The notes below the pieces were generated by a model. It was not told the origin of the DNA, made no database searches, and worked only from the letters and a program-made list of their open reading frames with translations. Positions 11,901 through 22,653 of a stretch of 64,000 nt of DNA are shown piece after piece (the first letter of the stretch is position 1; each line of letters starts with the position of its first letter). The translations under genes and the position numbers were made by a program. This stretch comes from Ophiodon elongatus (Eukaryota; Chordata; Actinopteri; Perciformes; Hexagrammidae): the NCBI GenBank assembly GCA_016806645.1, contig JACSYO010002017.1:252501-316500 (forward strand). Reading direction: 5' to 3'.

Positions 11901-12046
11901 TTAATTACTTAAAGTAATATTCTTGTTTTTCAATTTAAAGGTACTGCGTGGAACATTCACTTTGTGTTGATTTTGGCGGCCCCTGTGGACAAAAGAGGTA
12001 GTGTTTCCGAGCACCAGATTCCCTTTTGGAAAACCTCTTATTTTAC

Positions 12047-12236
12047 TGCAGCAGGGTCTGGCAGTCTGCCTGGCAAAGTCCTGGTTCTGGTTCTCCTCCA
12101 GCAGGCCTAGCAATGCGGCCCGGGCCTCCAGCAGCGTGTTGTCGTGGCGCAGAGGAACGAGACACATCAGAGTCTCTCGGCAGCACGGCCCACACTTGTA
12201 CCGTAAAGCCCAGGAATCGTACAATAACCAGGAGGG
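12047..12236 (-). CDS. Unrecognised exon-like segment on the minus strand
   Basis: On the minus strand a 190-bp block is flanked by a splice acceptor (TGGTGCCAG, with AG at 12238-12237) and a donor (CTGCA then GTAAAA from 12046). It encodes 63 codons plus one base without a stop. Third codon positions are strongly G/C-biased, unlike the neighbouring DNA. The peptide starts PSWLLYDSWALRY, continues with a Cys-rich stretch (KCGPCC) and then a helix-like segment (LEARAALLGLLEENQ). I do not recognise the family, and no partner exons were found nearby. The flanks (11930-12010) look like interspersed repeat, so this may be a gene fragment captured by a transposon, an exon of an unseen minus-strand gene, or chance. 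Confidence 0.3.
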
Positions 12237-12329
12237 CTGGCACCAAACGGGATTAAACAGAACTTGATTTGACAGGAGAGCAAATGAAAGCATTCATTTT
12301 GGATTCTATTATGCGCCTCAGTGCAGGGC

Positions 12330-12530
12330 CAGAAATTGCATTTAATTCCCAGCGATGAAGCCGACTTTGCCTCGCTGTAACCGACTTTCTCTAGCTCGGA
12401 TATCTTTTGGCCTAATTGCCGCCGGTGGCTAAATCCTACCCATTTGCATCGATCCCCTTTGAAGAGAGATGCAGATGAGCTTAACGAGTGTGCTAATTAT
12501 GCTCGCTCGGCGTGGGGAGCCGGCTGAAAC
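12330..12530. promoter_or_regulatory. Candidate enhancer with octamer and homeobox cores
   Basis: Unique, complex sequence carrying an exact POU octamer ATTTGCAT at 12442-12449, a TAATTA homeodomain core at 12494-12499, CCTAATTGCC near 12412 and an ATCGAT word. Motif clustering of this kind is typical of developmental enhancers. The assignment is inferred from motifs alone. Confidence 0.3.
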
Positions 12531-12536
12531 CGCAAC

Positions 12537-12551
12537 TGTGTGTGTGTGCGC

Positions 12552-12582
<31 letters not shown>

Positions 12583-12600
12583 TGTGTGTATGAGTGTGTG
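12537..12600. repeat. (GT)n microsatellite
   Basis: GT array with CGCG and AAGA interruptions. Confidence 0.9.
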
Positions 12601-12900
12601 TATGCATATGTGAGATTAAATGCTTGTGCATGCCTGAGTGTTTGTTTTTGTGCGCATGCAAAAATCCTGGGGACAAACAACCTGACATCCAGAAGAAAGA
12701 GACTGAGTCGGAATAATCATCCAGTGGATTAATAAGGAGTCTAATATGCGCGTGGATGTATATATACAGTCAGCCCGGAATCAGAAACAACCTGCCATTA
12801 TATTGACAAGAGAAGAAGAAAAGGGAGCTACATTGCTGAAAACATCCACAGAACAATATTTTTCAGTGTTGACATGAGAATGGAGACAAATACTATTGTA

Positions 12901-12902
<2 letters not shown>

Positions 12903-12958
<56 letters not shown>
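12903..12958. repeat. (GT)n microsatellite
   Basis: Uninterrupted GT array of about 56 bp, likely length-polymorphic. Confidence 0.95.
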
Positions 12959-12960
<2 letters not shown>

Positions 12961-13080
12961 CTGGGGCTGTTTTGGTCCAGTGTATGTGCCGCTCTGCCAG
13001 CCAGTGTAATGGCAATGACTGGTGTTGTCTCCCCGAGCACACAATAGCCTGGACGCCCAGACAAAATGTCACTCGACAGG

Positions 13081-13081
<1 letters not shown>

Positions 13082-13135
<54 letters not shown>
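13082..13135. repeat. (CT)n microsatellite
   Basis: Uninterrupted CT array of about 54 bp, 124 bp after a pure GT array. Confidence 0.95.
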
Positions 13136-13138
<3 letters not shown>

Positions 13139-14381
13139 CCGTCTTTGCTGAAAGGGATGCGGTGACATCGACGAGCGACAGAGCCAGAGCATGAAAAGCC
13201 GTGACACGGGGTTGAGGGGGGGGGGGCCCACAATACGTACACTTGTGACTAAACATCTCGGGGGACATGAAAGCGCCCTAACGGACGGGTAATTGGCCAT
13301 GGCTCCTCAAAGCGAGCCGAAGACAGTGAGGGGCTGCGACCTGTCGAAACACATCAAGGTGAATTGAGGATTTCAGAAATTTTCTGGGTTCCTTTCAGAT
13401 CTATCGGAGGGAGGAAGGGAGGGAAGGAGGGAGGGAAGGAGCACGTCGCTCAGCAGGCAGAGCTTTCAGGGCACAGAGGATGTTTCATCACTGGCAGGAT
13501 GGAGCCGTCCTGGTTTTTTCTTGGGGGGGGGGGGGGATTTCTGCCGTTCGCCCTGCCGTATTTCCCACTCTGACAGTGGAGGAGATGGATGACACTCGTG
13601 ACATTCCCAACAGTATGACCTGATTCCCGTTTCAGAAAACATCACTCAGAGTGTATCACAGTCCTTTAAATGATGACGACTGCGAGGCCTTTCGCCGCGG
13701 TGGTCCCATCTGTCTCGTTACCGAAACAAAGCAGAACGTTTGTTTTTATGTCGACGAGACCCGTCTGTTTCCACTTTACCTGCACTGCATTCAAATTCCC
13801 TGATGGAACAAAGAGGCTCTGCCACCAGATATACCCAACGATGGAGTTCACAAGAATTGGAAATTGGACCCCGGGCAGTAGGCCGACATTAGGCGGAGAG
13901 GAGAGTGAGACACGCTGGTTTTAAAACGTGGAAATGGAAGCGCTCCTCGGGAACCGTCCCGCCCCCGCCATTGTCTTACTCCCGCACAAAAAAGGTGGCC
14001 GCCGGCACTTGACTGTTTTTCGCGAGAGCCGAATGTTTCCCTCAGGCGGCAGCTCGATCCCCTACAAGACAGGCGGTGGTGGTGGTGGTGGGAGAGGGGG
14101 GTGGGGGGAGGGGGGGGGGCAATCTCAGGGGATCAGACAAATACAGGCACAGGCCCTTCTATTCAAACACACCGAGGACTGTGGGCGAGCGGAGCGGTCA
14201 CCGCCGAGAGGAGGGGCGGGCTGAAGTGAGATGGATGTTGACTCTTGGAGGAACCTCATGGCACGCGGCTGTCGGGACTCGGGAGATAATTTGCTGCTCG
14301 CCTGTGAAAACAAGACATAAAGCCATACTTTGTTGTTGCCCTTGCCGTCCCATCTGCCATGGGCCGGAATGAAAATGACCC
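13136..14381. other. Noncoding stretch with purine-rich tracts
   Basis: Contains GGAA/GGGA repeats at 13405-13440, poly(G) at 13525-13537 and a G-rich tract at 14074-14119. No exon was recognised. Confidence 0.45.
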
Positions 14382-14412
<31 letters not shown>

Positions 14413-14430
14413 TGGGTGTGGGTGTGTGTG
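14382..14430. repeat. (GT)n microsatellite
   Basis: GT array grading into GGGTGT units. Confidence 0.9.
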
Positions 14431-14786
14431 GATTTTTTGAGTGGATTATGTGCACAGTACAAGCAAACATCCTTCTGCAGACAACCCAACATGAGGGAAG
14501 CGCTTCAAATCATGCCAGAGGGGGTTCAAGCCCAAACATCAGCACTCGCTGGCTGCAGGTTCGGTTCAGAGTTGCCGACGAGGGCTCGTGACTCATCGTG
14601 GCTTACTTTTAATTAGCTACACGGTCATTAAGACGTGTTGATTGTCTATGCATTGTGTTAGCGCCGTGTCAAAGTCAGCTAAGGACGGGACTCGGCGGAG
14701 ACGGTGGTTCTAGAGGCTCTCCAGTAATGCAGTGTGACCCTGAGTAATTTCAATATGATAATTGGAAGAAGTCCCCCACGCCCCCT

Positions 14787-14787
<1 letters not shown>

Positions 14788-14836
<49 letters not shown>
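14788..14836. repeat. (CA)n microsatellite
   Basis: Nearly pure CA array of about 49 bp. Confidence 0.95.
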
Positions 14837-14843
<7 letters not shown>

Positions 14844-16261
14844 CTGGACAGACTCTTGCAGATTGGAAAGCGATACAGCACCCCCTTTTGGTGGGCTCTC
14901 TGCAGGGATTAGTGTATTTCCATCAACGGGGTTGCATCAACATTAGTCCCCAACACCTCTGCAGAGAAGAATCACCAGTGTTTAAATCTCAGCGACGGTC
15001 AAATTGCAAAGTGCTGCACACTAATGCACCCTCCGCACCGCTGAGTTTATCACGCAGTGTTATATAGTGCAATTTGGTGCATACGGTGATGCTGAAAAAA
15101 AAAGAAAAAAAGGGCAGCATTTTAATGCCCCCTTTTTTTTTTTTTTAGAGAAGACACGCAACCCCTCTGTGGAGAAAAATTAATTATTCATACAAAAGCA
15201 GCACAAGAGTACAATTCAGCCCTTCCATGAATAATGCATTTCAGATGTGAAACCTTAAACAAAGCAAAGGTATAAAAAATAAAATATAATACAATAAGAA
15301 AAAATTGTCAGATTTCTTTTTTTTTTTTTTCATTTGCGAAGTATAGAGGTGACCGAATAACTGTGAGTGTGAGCCTCTGTCTGTTCTGCGAGATTGGTCG
15401 TGATAGCACCTGATTCAACACACAAAACCAGCATAGAATAATAATAATAAAGACAATAATAAAGTGTTGTTTCTTTTTTTGTTGCTTTGATCCTGGTTGC
15501 AGTGTATTCTGCAATCTCAAATGAAGGCACTGAAAGTCAGAACAAACCAGTGGGACAAGAGTATGAATTGCCTACAATCACGTGATAAAGGCCACGTGGC
15601 CTAAGCCGGAAGCTGGAGGCGTCACTGCTCAAGTGTCATGTCGGTGTCAGAACGACTTGGTCGAGTTATGACTTTTTGCCCGAGGTGCTGAAACTGTAGC
15701 ATGGCATGCGCCATTTTGGTTCAAGCCTCCACACGGATAACGGATGTGCCTGGCAGCCAGGAAAACCTTTGGCTCGTCTCTCTGCGAAGCTGCCTTCAAG
15801 GACTCAGCGGAATGTCGTAATTGGTACTACATGCGGACGACTCACCTAAAGATGAAAAGTGGTGTAGTGCCAAAAATAAAAAGAATGTTGTGATCATGTG
15901 GGCAAGTTAAAATACGCGTGAATGTGATGTGTCATATCGTTTTGCTATGTCATTGTTTTTCTGTTCTTTGTAGGCCTTCTGGCATATGCATTTCTTTTTT
16001 TACTTGCTGTTTGTATAGTTGTAGTATAACTCATTTGGAAATGAAATAAACAACTGAGGTATGGAAACGTTCACGAGATAGCCTGACAATAGACTTACAA
16101 AATCCCACAATTGAGGTGCATTTGTGTTTTGTTACAATGTAGCCTACTGCAGGCTGTGTGTATATTTTCTAAACCTAACCAATAAGTTTTCTTGCCTAAT
16201 CCTAACCAAACTGAAAACTGAAAATACATACATATACATAAAAACATAAACATAACAACAT
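14837..16261. other. Noncoding region upstream of tmem256
   Basis: Unique and AT-rich sequence with poly(A/T) tracts near 15097, 15133 and 15320. It contains the paired E-boxes at 15578-15601 but no exon that I recognise. Confidence 0.45.
15578..15601. promoter_or_regulatory. Paired palindromic E-boxes (CACGTG)
   Basis: TCACGTGA at 15578-15585 and the 12-bp palindrome GGCCACGTGGCC at 15590-15601 lie 14 bp apart centre to centre. CACGTG is the core bound by USF, MYC/MAX and TFEB-family factors; TCACGTGA is the centre of the CLEAR element. The pair lies 1.35 kb upstream of the tmem256 start codon. Confidence 0.4.
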
Positions 16262-16743
16262 TTTATATATATATAAACATATATAATGTTGTTATGTTTA
16301 TATATATAATGTTGTTGTGTTTATATATATAATGTTGTTGTGTTTATATATACATAATGCTGTTATATATATATATATATATAAAATGTTGTAATTTTTA
16401 TATATATTAATGTTGTTACGTTTATACATATATAATGTTACGTTTATATATATATATATATAAATATAATGTTATGTTTATATATATATATATATTAATG
16501 TTGTTATATTTATATATAATTTTATGTTTATATATACATAATATTGTTGTGTTTATATATATGTTTAATGTTGTTGTGTTTATATATATATATATATATT
16601 TAATGTGTATATATATTTAACGTTGTTATGTTTATATATATATATTTAATGTTGTTATGTTTATTTATATACATTATGTTGTTATGTTTATATATATATA
16701 TATATTTAATGTTGTTATGTTAATGTATACATTATGTTGTTAT

Positions 16744-16780
<37 letters not shown>

Positions 16781-16825
16781 GTTGTTATGTTAATGTATAC
16801 ATTATGTTGTTATGTTTATATATAT
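16262..16825. repeat. AT-rich minisatellite (TATATA-ATGTTGTTATGTTTA type)
   Basis: Degenerate units of roughly 22-45 bp alternate a (TA)n run with ATGTTGTTATGTTTA. Units differ in TA length and in GTT/GTA changes. The array stops about 120 bp before the tmem256 start codon, so it lies in or next to the promoter. The open frames across it are repeat artefacts. Confidence 0.9.
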
Positions 16826-16944
16826 CCTTTCACGCGGGGAAGGACCATGTTCCCTGATATCAGAAGTAGGAGTTTCTCAGAGGACAGTGAAGGCACCATT
16901 GCCGTCAGTCTTCCGCTTGTCAGAAACGCACGCGCCTGTAAACC

Positions 16945-19723
16945 ATGACCGCGTCTGTTGTTGTCCGCAGGTTGGCCGCTCTGTCCGGGGCTTCGGCGGT
17001 GGCCGCGGGGGCGTACGGAGCTCACGGTAGGACACATACATTCGTTTGCAGTCCATGCTCGTGCACGAGTCTCCCCGTTTGGGATAAATGACGTTAAACG
17101 GTCCGGCAAAGACTGCCATGTCAACGCTTACCACTCCAGCCTCCGTACGTCCCTCCGTCCGTCCTCCAAAAAACTGCCGATTCAAGGTCGGCGTCTGTAT
17201 CTCCGCGGCTGCCATCACACTAAGGGAACAAACGTCGGCCGATTATGTTGTTTTTGGGCTGATGATTTATTCGGCATCCAAAAGAAAGCACCAAGCAGCG
17301 CGTTGTTTTAGTAAAATATACACAATTGTGTCATGAAGGTGACCCGCTCCCATCGAAGGGTTACATCTCATGGCAAACGTGCAGCTGGAGGTGTAAGCGT
17401 GTTTCCTGGATGTAGCTGAACGCCTCTATGGTGAATTAAATAGTGGAAATTAACTAGCGGTATTTTTTTATGAGGGCCCCCTGGAACTCCCTCAAGGGCC
17501 TCTGGTGGGTGGGGGTTGTTGAGAACCACTGGTATAAACTGACAAGGCTTCAAGACCTTTGGGGGGTTCGTGATCCATTAATAATAATTAGCAAACTAAC
17601 AGAAGGAAACCTTTTTAAGGGAGGTCACTTGTTTGCCATCAACGTCATCATTAGAGTGTCAGATTATATGCCAAAGTCATGTTTAATTCACATCACATAT
17701 TACATAATGTCATTTTCTCCACTCCATGTTTCTTGCTGTAGGTTTCAAAAACAGCGACCCTGATGACTACCAGAGAGTGGTATGTATATAGATTTTTTTC
17801 CTTTCTTTTTTCCTTCAAACCTTTAGCACTTGATCCCTTCCATAGTGCTCACATTTAGAGTTACTGGAGCAATGTTTTTTTTTTTTCAATGTTTTATTTA
17901 TTTACTCAAGCGCCTGTGAGTTATTTTTTCACCCCAAACGTCTTGATGTGGAAACTGTATGTCGAAGGACGGGAAAAGGGTTTTTCAAATATTTCAAGAC
18001 GCATGAGAGACTTGAACCTTGTGCGATTCCAGAGCTCAGCCTGATCGATTTTGAAATGATTTACAACGGTAACAACTTACAGGGTAACGTCTGTCTTCAA
18101 CCTGGACCCATGGTCCCCGTGTTCTTGTGTCATGTGACTGGTTGCAACAATAAGCGGCCTGTTTTAGTGGCTGCCGTCTGCAGCGTTCTCCCTCAATACA
18201 ATCAATGAAATCCAATTGGGAAAAAAAAAAAAAAAAAATGTCACCATTAGTCACTTTGACACAAGAACATAGGAAAATAGGGTTGAAAAATACCTACGTT
18301 ACGTCTAGTAGTCCATTTAGCCTGGGCTAGCTTTTCTCTGCAGAATTTCTTCTGAAAGCTGTGTCTCTGTGTGTGTCTCTGTGTGTGTCTCTGTGTGTGT
18401 CTCTGTATGTCTTTCCGTGTGTCTCTGTGTCTCTGTGTGTCTCCGTCTGTGTCTCTGTGTGTGTCTGTGTGTGTGTCTCTGTGTCTCTCTGTGTGTCTCT
18501 CCGTGTGTCTCTCCGTGTGTCTCTGTGTGTGTCTCTGTATGTCTCTGTGTGTCTCTGTGTGTGTGTCTGTCCATGTGTCTCTGTACGTCTCTGTGTGTGT
18601 CTCTGTGTGTGTCTGTGTGTCTCTCCGTGTGTCTCTGTGTGTGTCTCTGTGTGTGTGTCTGTGTGTCTATCCGTGTGTCTCTGTGTGTGTGTCTGTGTGT
18701 CTATCCGTGTGTCTCTGTGTGTGTGTGTGTCTGTGTGTGTCTCTGTGTGTGTGTCTGTGTGTCTATCCGTGTGTCTCTGTGTGTGTGTGTGTCTGTGTGT
18801 CTCTCCGTGTGTCTCTGTGTGTCTCTGTGTGTGTGTCTGTGTGTCTCTCCGTGTGTCTCTGTGTGTGTGTCTGTGTGTCTATCCGTGTGTCTCTGTGTGT
18901 GTGTCTGTGTGTCTCTGTGTGTGTGTGTCTGTGTGTCTCTCCGTGTGTCTCCGCCTCTCCAGCTGTTTGAAACCGCCAACAAGTACCACTTCTACCACAG
19001 CCTGGCCCTGCTGGGTGCTGCCCACTCTGGCAAGCCTGCCGTGGTGAGTATGGAGGCCTATTACCAACTCTCAGGGCTGGATGCACTTGAGTGTCCTTTT
19101 TTAAAAATGTAACCAGTGTGACGGTGTAATTCTGCTGCCATTACCTGTCTGTGCCCGACTCCCCGCTCCGAAAACCAGTGCTCCTTTCAGCCATGATGAC
19201 AAACCCCCTGGCGAGCAGCGACATTGTAGTTTGGGAGGAATGGGGAAGGGTTGTCTTGTGTGTCCTGGCTTTATCGCATTGTGACTCGCAGAGTTCCCAG
19301 CACACGCCGAGCCCGCAGTGCCAACTATTTAACAGTGTTGAGGGTTATTTAAAGATTCAATAAGCACAAAAGATCTGATTGAAAATCAACAAAGTGAAAA
19401 GGAGGCACGTGCCAGATTATCGGTGATCCATGTGGCGGCCAATCTAATCAGGATCTCTTGGCTGTCACATCTAGCTGGAGCTTTTGGAGAATTTGAACCC
19501 CCCTCACCCTCCTCCCCTTATATCTGACAGCATACACATGCCATTTGTTGGTAACCTAACTGTCTCCCCCTCAACACAGGCTGGGACCCTCCTGATAGCG
19601 GGCATGGGGATGTTCTGTGGCTCCCTGTACCACCAGGCCATGACGGGGGACCCCGGTCTACGCAAGGTGGCTCCAATAGGGGGCATGGCTATGATCGTCG
19701 GCTGGCTCGCCATAATTCTCTGA
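16945..19723 (+). CDS. tmem256: Transmembrane protein 256 (four coding exons, 114 aa)
   Basis: Coding exons are 16945-17026, 17742-17779, 18963-19043 and 19580-19723. All introns are GT-AG, with phases 1, 0 and 0. The joined protein has 114 residues, as expected for the TMEM256/DUF423 family (human about 113). Visible features are an N-terminal hydrophobic, Ala/Gly-rich segment (about residues 10-27, ending YGAHG), the conserved ANKYHFYHSLALL block (45-57), and two further hydrophobic segments (about 66-85 and 97-114) around a GDP motif at 90-92. It is a small multi-pass membrane protein of unclear function; mammalian copies have been detected in mitochondria and exosomes. The start was chosen for its family-like length before RRL and its Kozak context (A at -3). 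The sequence just after it (TGTTGTTGTCCGCAG) resembles an acceptor, so an upstream exon 1 is a weaker alternative. Exon 3 is directly preceded by a 595-bp TG/TC repeat. Confidence 0.93.
18361..18955 (+). repeat. GTCTCTGTGTGT compound repeat in tmem256 intron 2
   Basis: About 595 bp of irregular GTCTCT, GTGTGT and CCGTGT words fill the end of tmem256 intron 2. The array reaches to within a few bases of the exon 3 acceptor (AG at 18961-18962), so it supplies or displaces the normal polypyrimidine tract. It has no stop codon over long stretches in any plus-strand frame, and one such frame continues into exon 3 in the true reading frame. Confidence 0.92.
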
Positions 19724-20215
19724 TGTGTAACCGCTCACGCCCCCCCCCACCCCCACCCCGTGCCCCCTCCACCTGACCTCCCCACGGGGGCCACTTAGGT
19801 GACACAAAAACTGCCGGGCTGTTGTAATGGATGAAGCGGAGAGCTTGGCTGAGAGGCTGAGTTATGTCACCCATCTGAGCCACGCCCCTGTCCTGGGTGG
19901 GGGAGGGTGGGTGTCAGCAGGAGATAAAGCCACAACAGGATTATCACTTTGCTACCGTTGCGGCCTGTTTTTCTGATTGGTGTCACCGAGTTAAGACGGA
20001 TGGGCAAAGGAAGAGAGCATGACGTAACATTTCAAAGGTCATGTCAGTCGTGTGCTGGGAATGAAACGGTGGTATAACTTGTTTCCTTGTTTCTGCTATA
20101 TTGCCGTTTCTACACTTATGTATTATTTATAAAGCATAGGTATTGCAAACAGAGTGAAAATGAATGTGAAAGATTTACAAATGAAATAAAAATCTTTTTC
20201 CTACATGTTATTGGG
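19724..20215 (+). other. tmem256: tmem256 3' untranslated region
   Basis: The sequence follows the stop codon directly, begins with a C-rich tract and runs to a canonical poly(A) signal. The end is inferred from that signal plus about 20 bases and is not directly visible. Confidence 0.7.
20185..20190 (+). terminator. tmem256: tmem256 poly(A) signal AATAAA
   Basis: A canonical AATAAA lies 462 bp after the stop codon, followed by T-rich and GTT-containing sequence suitable as a downstream element. Confidence 0.75.
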
Positions 20216-22558
20216 TTGCCTGATTTTTTTTGCCACACTAGTGCGGCGCCCCATTTGGCCAGTTGAGAACTAGGCCCTTTTTAAAAAAGTACGTTCTACC
20301 TATTTTTGACAAGCTGTACCTTCTGTACACTCCCGTCTCCAGCAGTTAGTACTACCCACTCAGTACTCTGGCCACCTCCGGCTGCTGCAGTACTGAACTG
20401 CAAACTAATCCCAATCGACTAACGCCAGTGGAACACGGCTCGTGTGTGTGTGTGGGCTTTTCAGTCGAGGGGTTGGATAAACTCTGGATTCACCACCGAT
20501 GGCCGCCAATGGTAAATCATCTCTCTAGCAGTGCTGAATGTCTTCACAGCCTCCAGCATTTGATCCTCTAAGTGGCAGAACACAAAGGAGTTCATTACCC
20601 ATGGCCTCTCCTTAGCCGGGGCCCGCGTTCCAACCACTCCGCATTCAAATTGAAAGCGAAATCCATTGAAACACTCATTTGCCTTCCTGACTGTAGGCCC
20701 ATGAATGGGGGATGGATGGTGGGTTGGCCTTTAGAAAATAGCTGTATAAATCTTTGGGTCAGCGGAGGCCCCGGCACACGGGAGCGGAGGCGCCATTGAC
20801 TGGAGCGCGCTGCCAGTGTGGCTCTCGATCACGACTCATAAAACCCTCGTTAGAATTAAATGGCTACTGGGAAGCATTCTGCTATTGCAGGACCGAGCGG
20901 CCGGGCAGCGGGAAAGCTCCCGACACCCCAGTCACATACGTCTTGACTCACGGTGTGTAACTTTAACAGGGGGGGCACGTGGCTGAAAGTTACAGGGCGA
21001 AAAGGGCCTATTTAAAGCGACACTGTCACATTTTTCAGCTACGCGTTAAATACTTGAGGAGGGGGGATGGGGGTCATGTGATTCTCTGACGAGCAGTCAG
21101 CCACACATTTTGACCAGTTTCACACTGCAGTCTTATTTTTGGGCTATTTATTTCTCTCCCCTGACAGCTGACTGTCGGCGGATGCTGTCGCTGTTCAAAT
21201 CCAGCCGGATCACGACGGTCCACATTTAATGTGTGAGCACACCAGAGGAGAGTCTGCCTTCATCTCCTGTACAGTAACTTTCCAAGTTATTCAGACAAAG
21301 CTACATTCAGTCCTCTGTATAGTGCTGATCTTAACATTGTCTTGTTTTTTTTCTACTCAGTTTACAGTGTAGAGTAGATTCAATGGGGCTGTGGTTGATA
21401 CGGATCCCCAGAAAAAAAGGAGTTTCAAAGTGAAAAGAGACCTCTCCAAATTAGCAATCCGAATGTTGCTTCATCCATTTTACCATCCATCCTTTAGGAT
21501 AGCCAGACTATTCTGTTGCGGGGCAATGTGCACCATATACAATAACAAAACCCAACTCAAGATCCACTTACTTCTGTTTTTTTTTTTCAGCTGCAACCGT
21601 ATGACACGGTCTTCACGTGTAAATACTAAACAAAACAGCTACCGACCGAGCTCGCAATAAAAAAAGAAAGACAATGATTCCACATTTTACTGGGCGGTAT
21701 GTGCTAGACTATTTGTCCCTGGGCAGTTGCCAGACAACGGACGTTACCGAGCCAACAGATGTCGTGGTGCGAATCATTGGTTTAACTGTATTCCGAGGGA
21801 TGCTCTACGACTTGTGCTTTTTCGATCGGCTCTTCGCCCGAGTTGCTAGGAGTGGCCCTCTGCCGTCGTGGTGCAGGTTTGACCACAATGCTGACTCAGC
21901 AAAGCCCGGACCTTCCAGAAACAGGTCTACTGAAACTCTCTGACTACAAAAGAAAATCCTATTGGCTGCACCTGAGATGATTTCGATGTGTTGGTACTAA
22001 AGGCGTACAATGATCAGTGTAAAAAAAAAAGAAAACCACATTGAATTGCGTGTTGTTTACAGGCTCACTGCGTGCTCCACACATCATGAAGCAGGCCGGT
22101 CTGCAGGAGCAAACCCACGAGGCAGAGAGTCTGTCTGGGGGGCTTTGCCTCCGCATCCGTCTGCACCGTAGTGAGCGTCGGAGAAAGAAGGAGCGCAGAT
22201 ACTATTAATTATACCTCCAGGGACTTCCCCAGCATGCACTTCACAAGCTCACCCTACCCTTTATTTCTCTTACACCGCACAGGCATTTAATTACATCAGC
22301 TTCTTCCCTTTTTTGGGGTGGTGAGGAGGGGGGGTGGGGGTGCGGGGGGGGGACTCCTAGTTCCATTGATTTTCTTGGTCTGGAGTCTGTTTTGGTTAAA
22401 GATGAAGAGATGGGGTTTGTGCGAGAATCATCCAGTCATGAACGAGTAAGAAACGAGTGGAAAAGGCGTGCTCCTTCCAGATGCTCTCCTGAAGACCATG
22501 GAATGAATCACAGGCCTCGGCCATCTTACATGGTCACCTATTCACCCGGACCAGGGGA
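20216..22558. other. Intergenic, no gene seen
   Basis: Mostly unique sequence. The part at 20500-20960 is complex, has homeobox-like words and resembles a conserved element. Poly(G)-rich DNA occurs at 22318-22353. No exon with splice signals was recognised. Confidence 0.45.
20500..20960. promoter_or_regulatory. Candidate conserved noncoding element
   Basis: About 460 bp without simple repeats, compositionally even, with motif-like words (CCGCCAATGG, TTCAAATTGAAA, CCATTGA, GAATTAAATGG). It lies about 300 bp past the tmem256 end. The enhancer call rests on texture only. Confidence 0.22.
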
Positions 22559-22566
22559 CACACACG

Positions 22567-22650
<84 letters not shown>
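22559..22650. repeat. (CA)n microsatellite
   Basis: A 92-bp CA array with two early CG interruptions. Confidence 0.95.

Positions 22651-22653
<3 letters not shown>

Noticed and set aside
16841..16970. Separate upstream exon 1 for tmem256 ending before an acceptor at 16969-16970
   Set aside because: TCTGTTGTTGTCCGCAG resembles an acceptor, but the ATG at 16945 is in frame, gives family-typical length before RRL, and no donor-bearing exon was found upstream.
18361..19112. Open frames of 199-247 codons rich in Cys, Val and Ser
   Set aside because: They arise from the GTCTCTGTGTGT array in tmem256 intron 2. Only the last part, 18963-19043, is a real exon.
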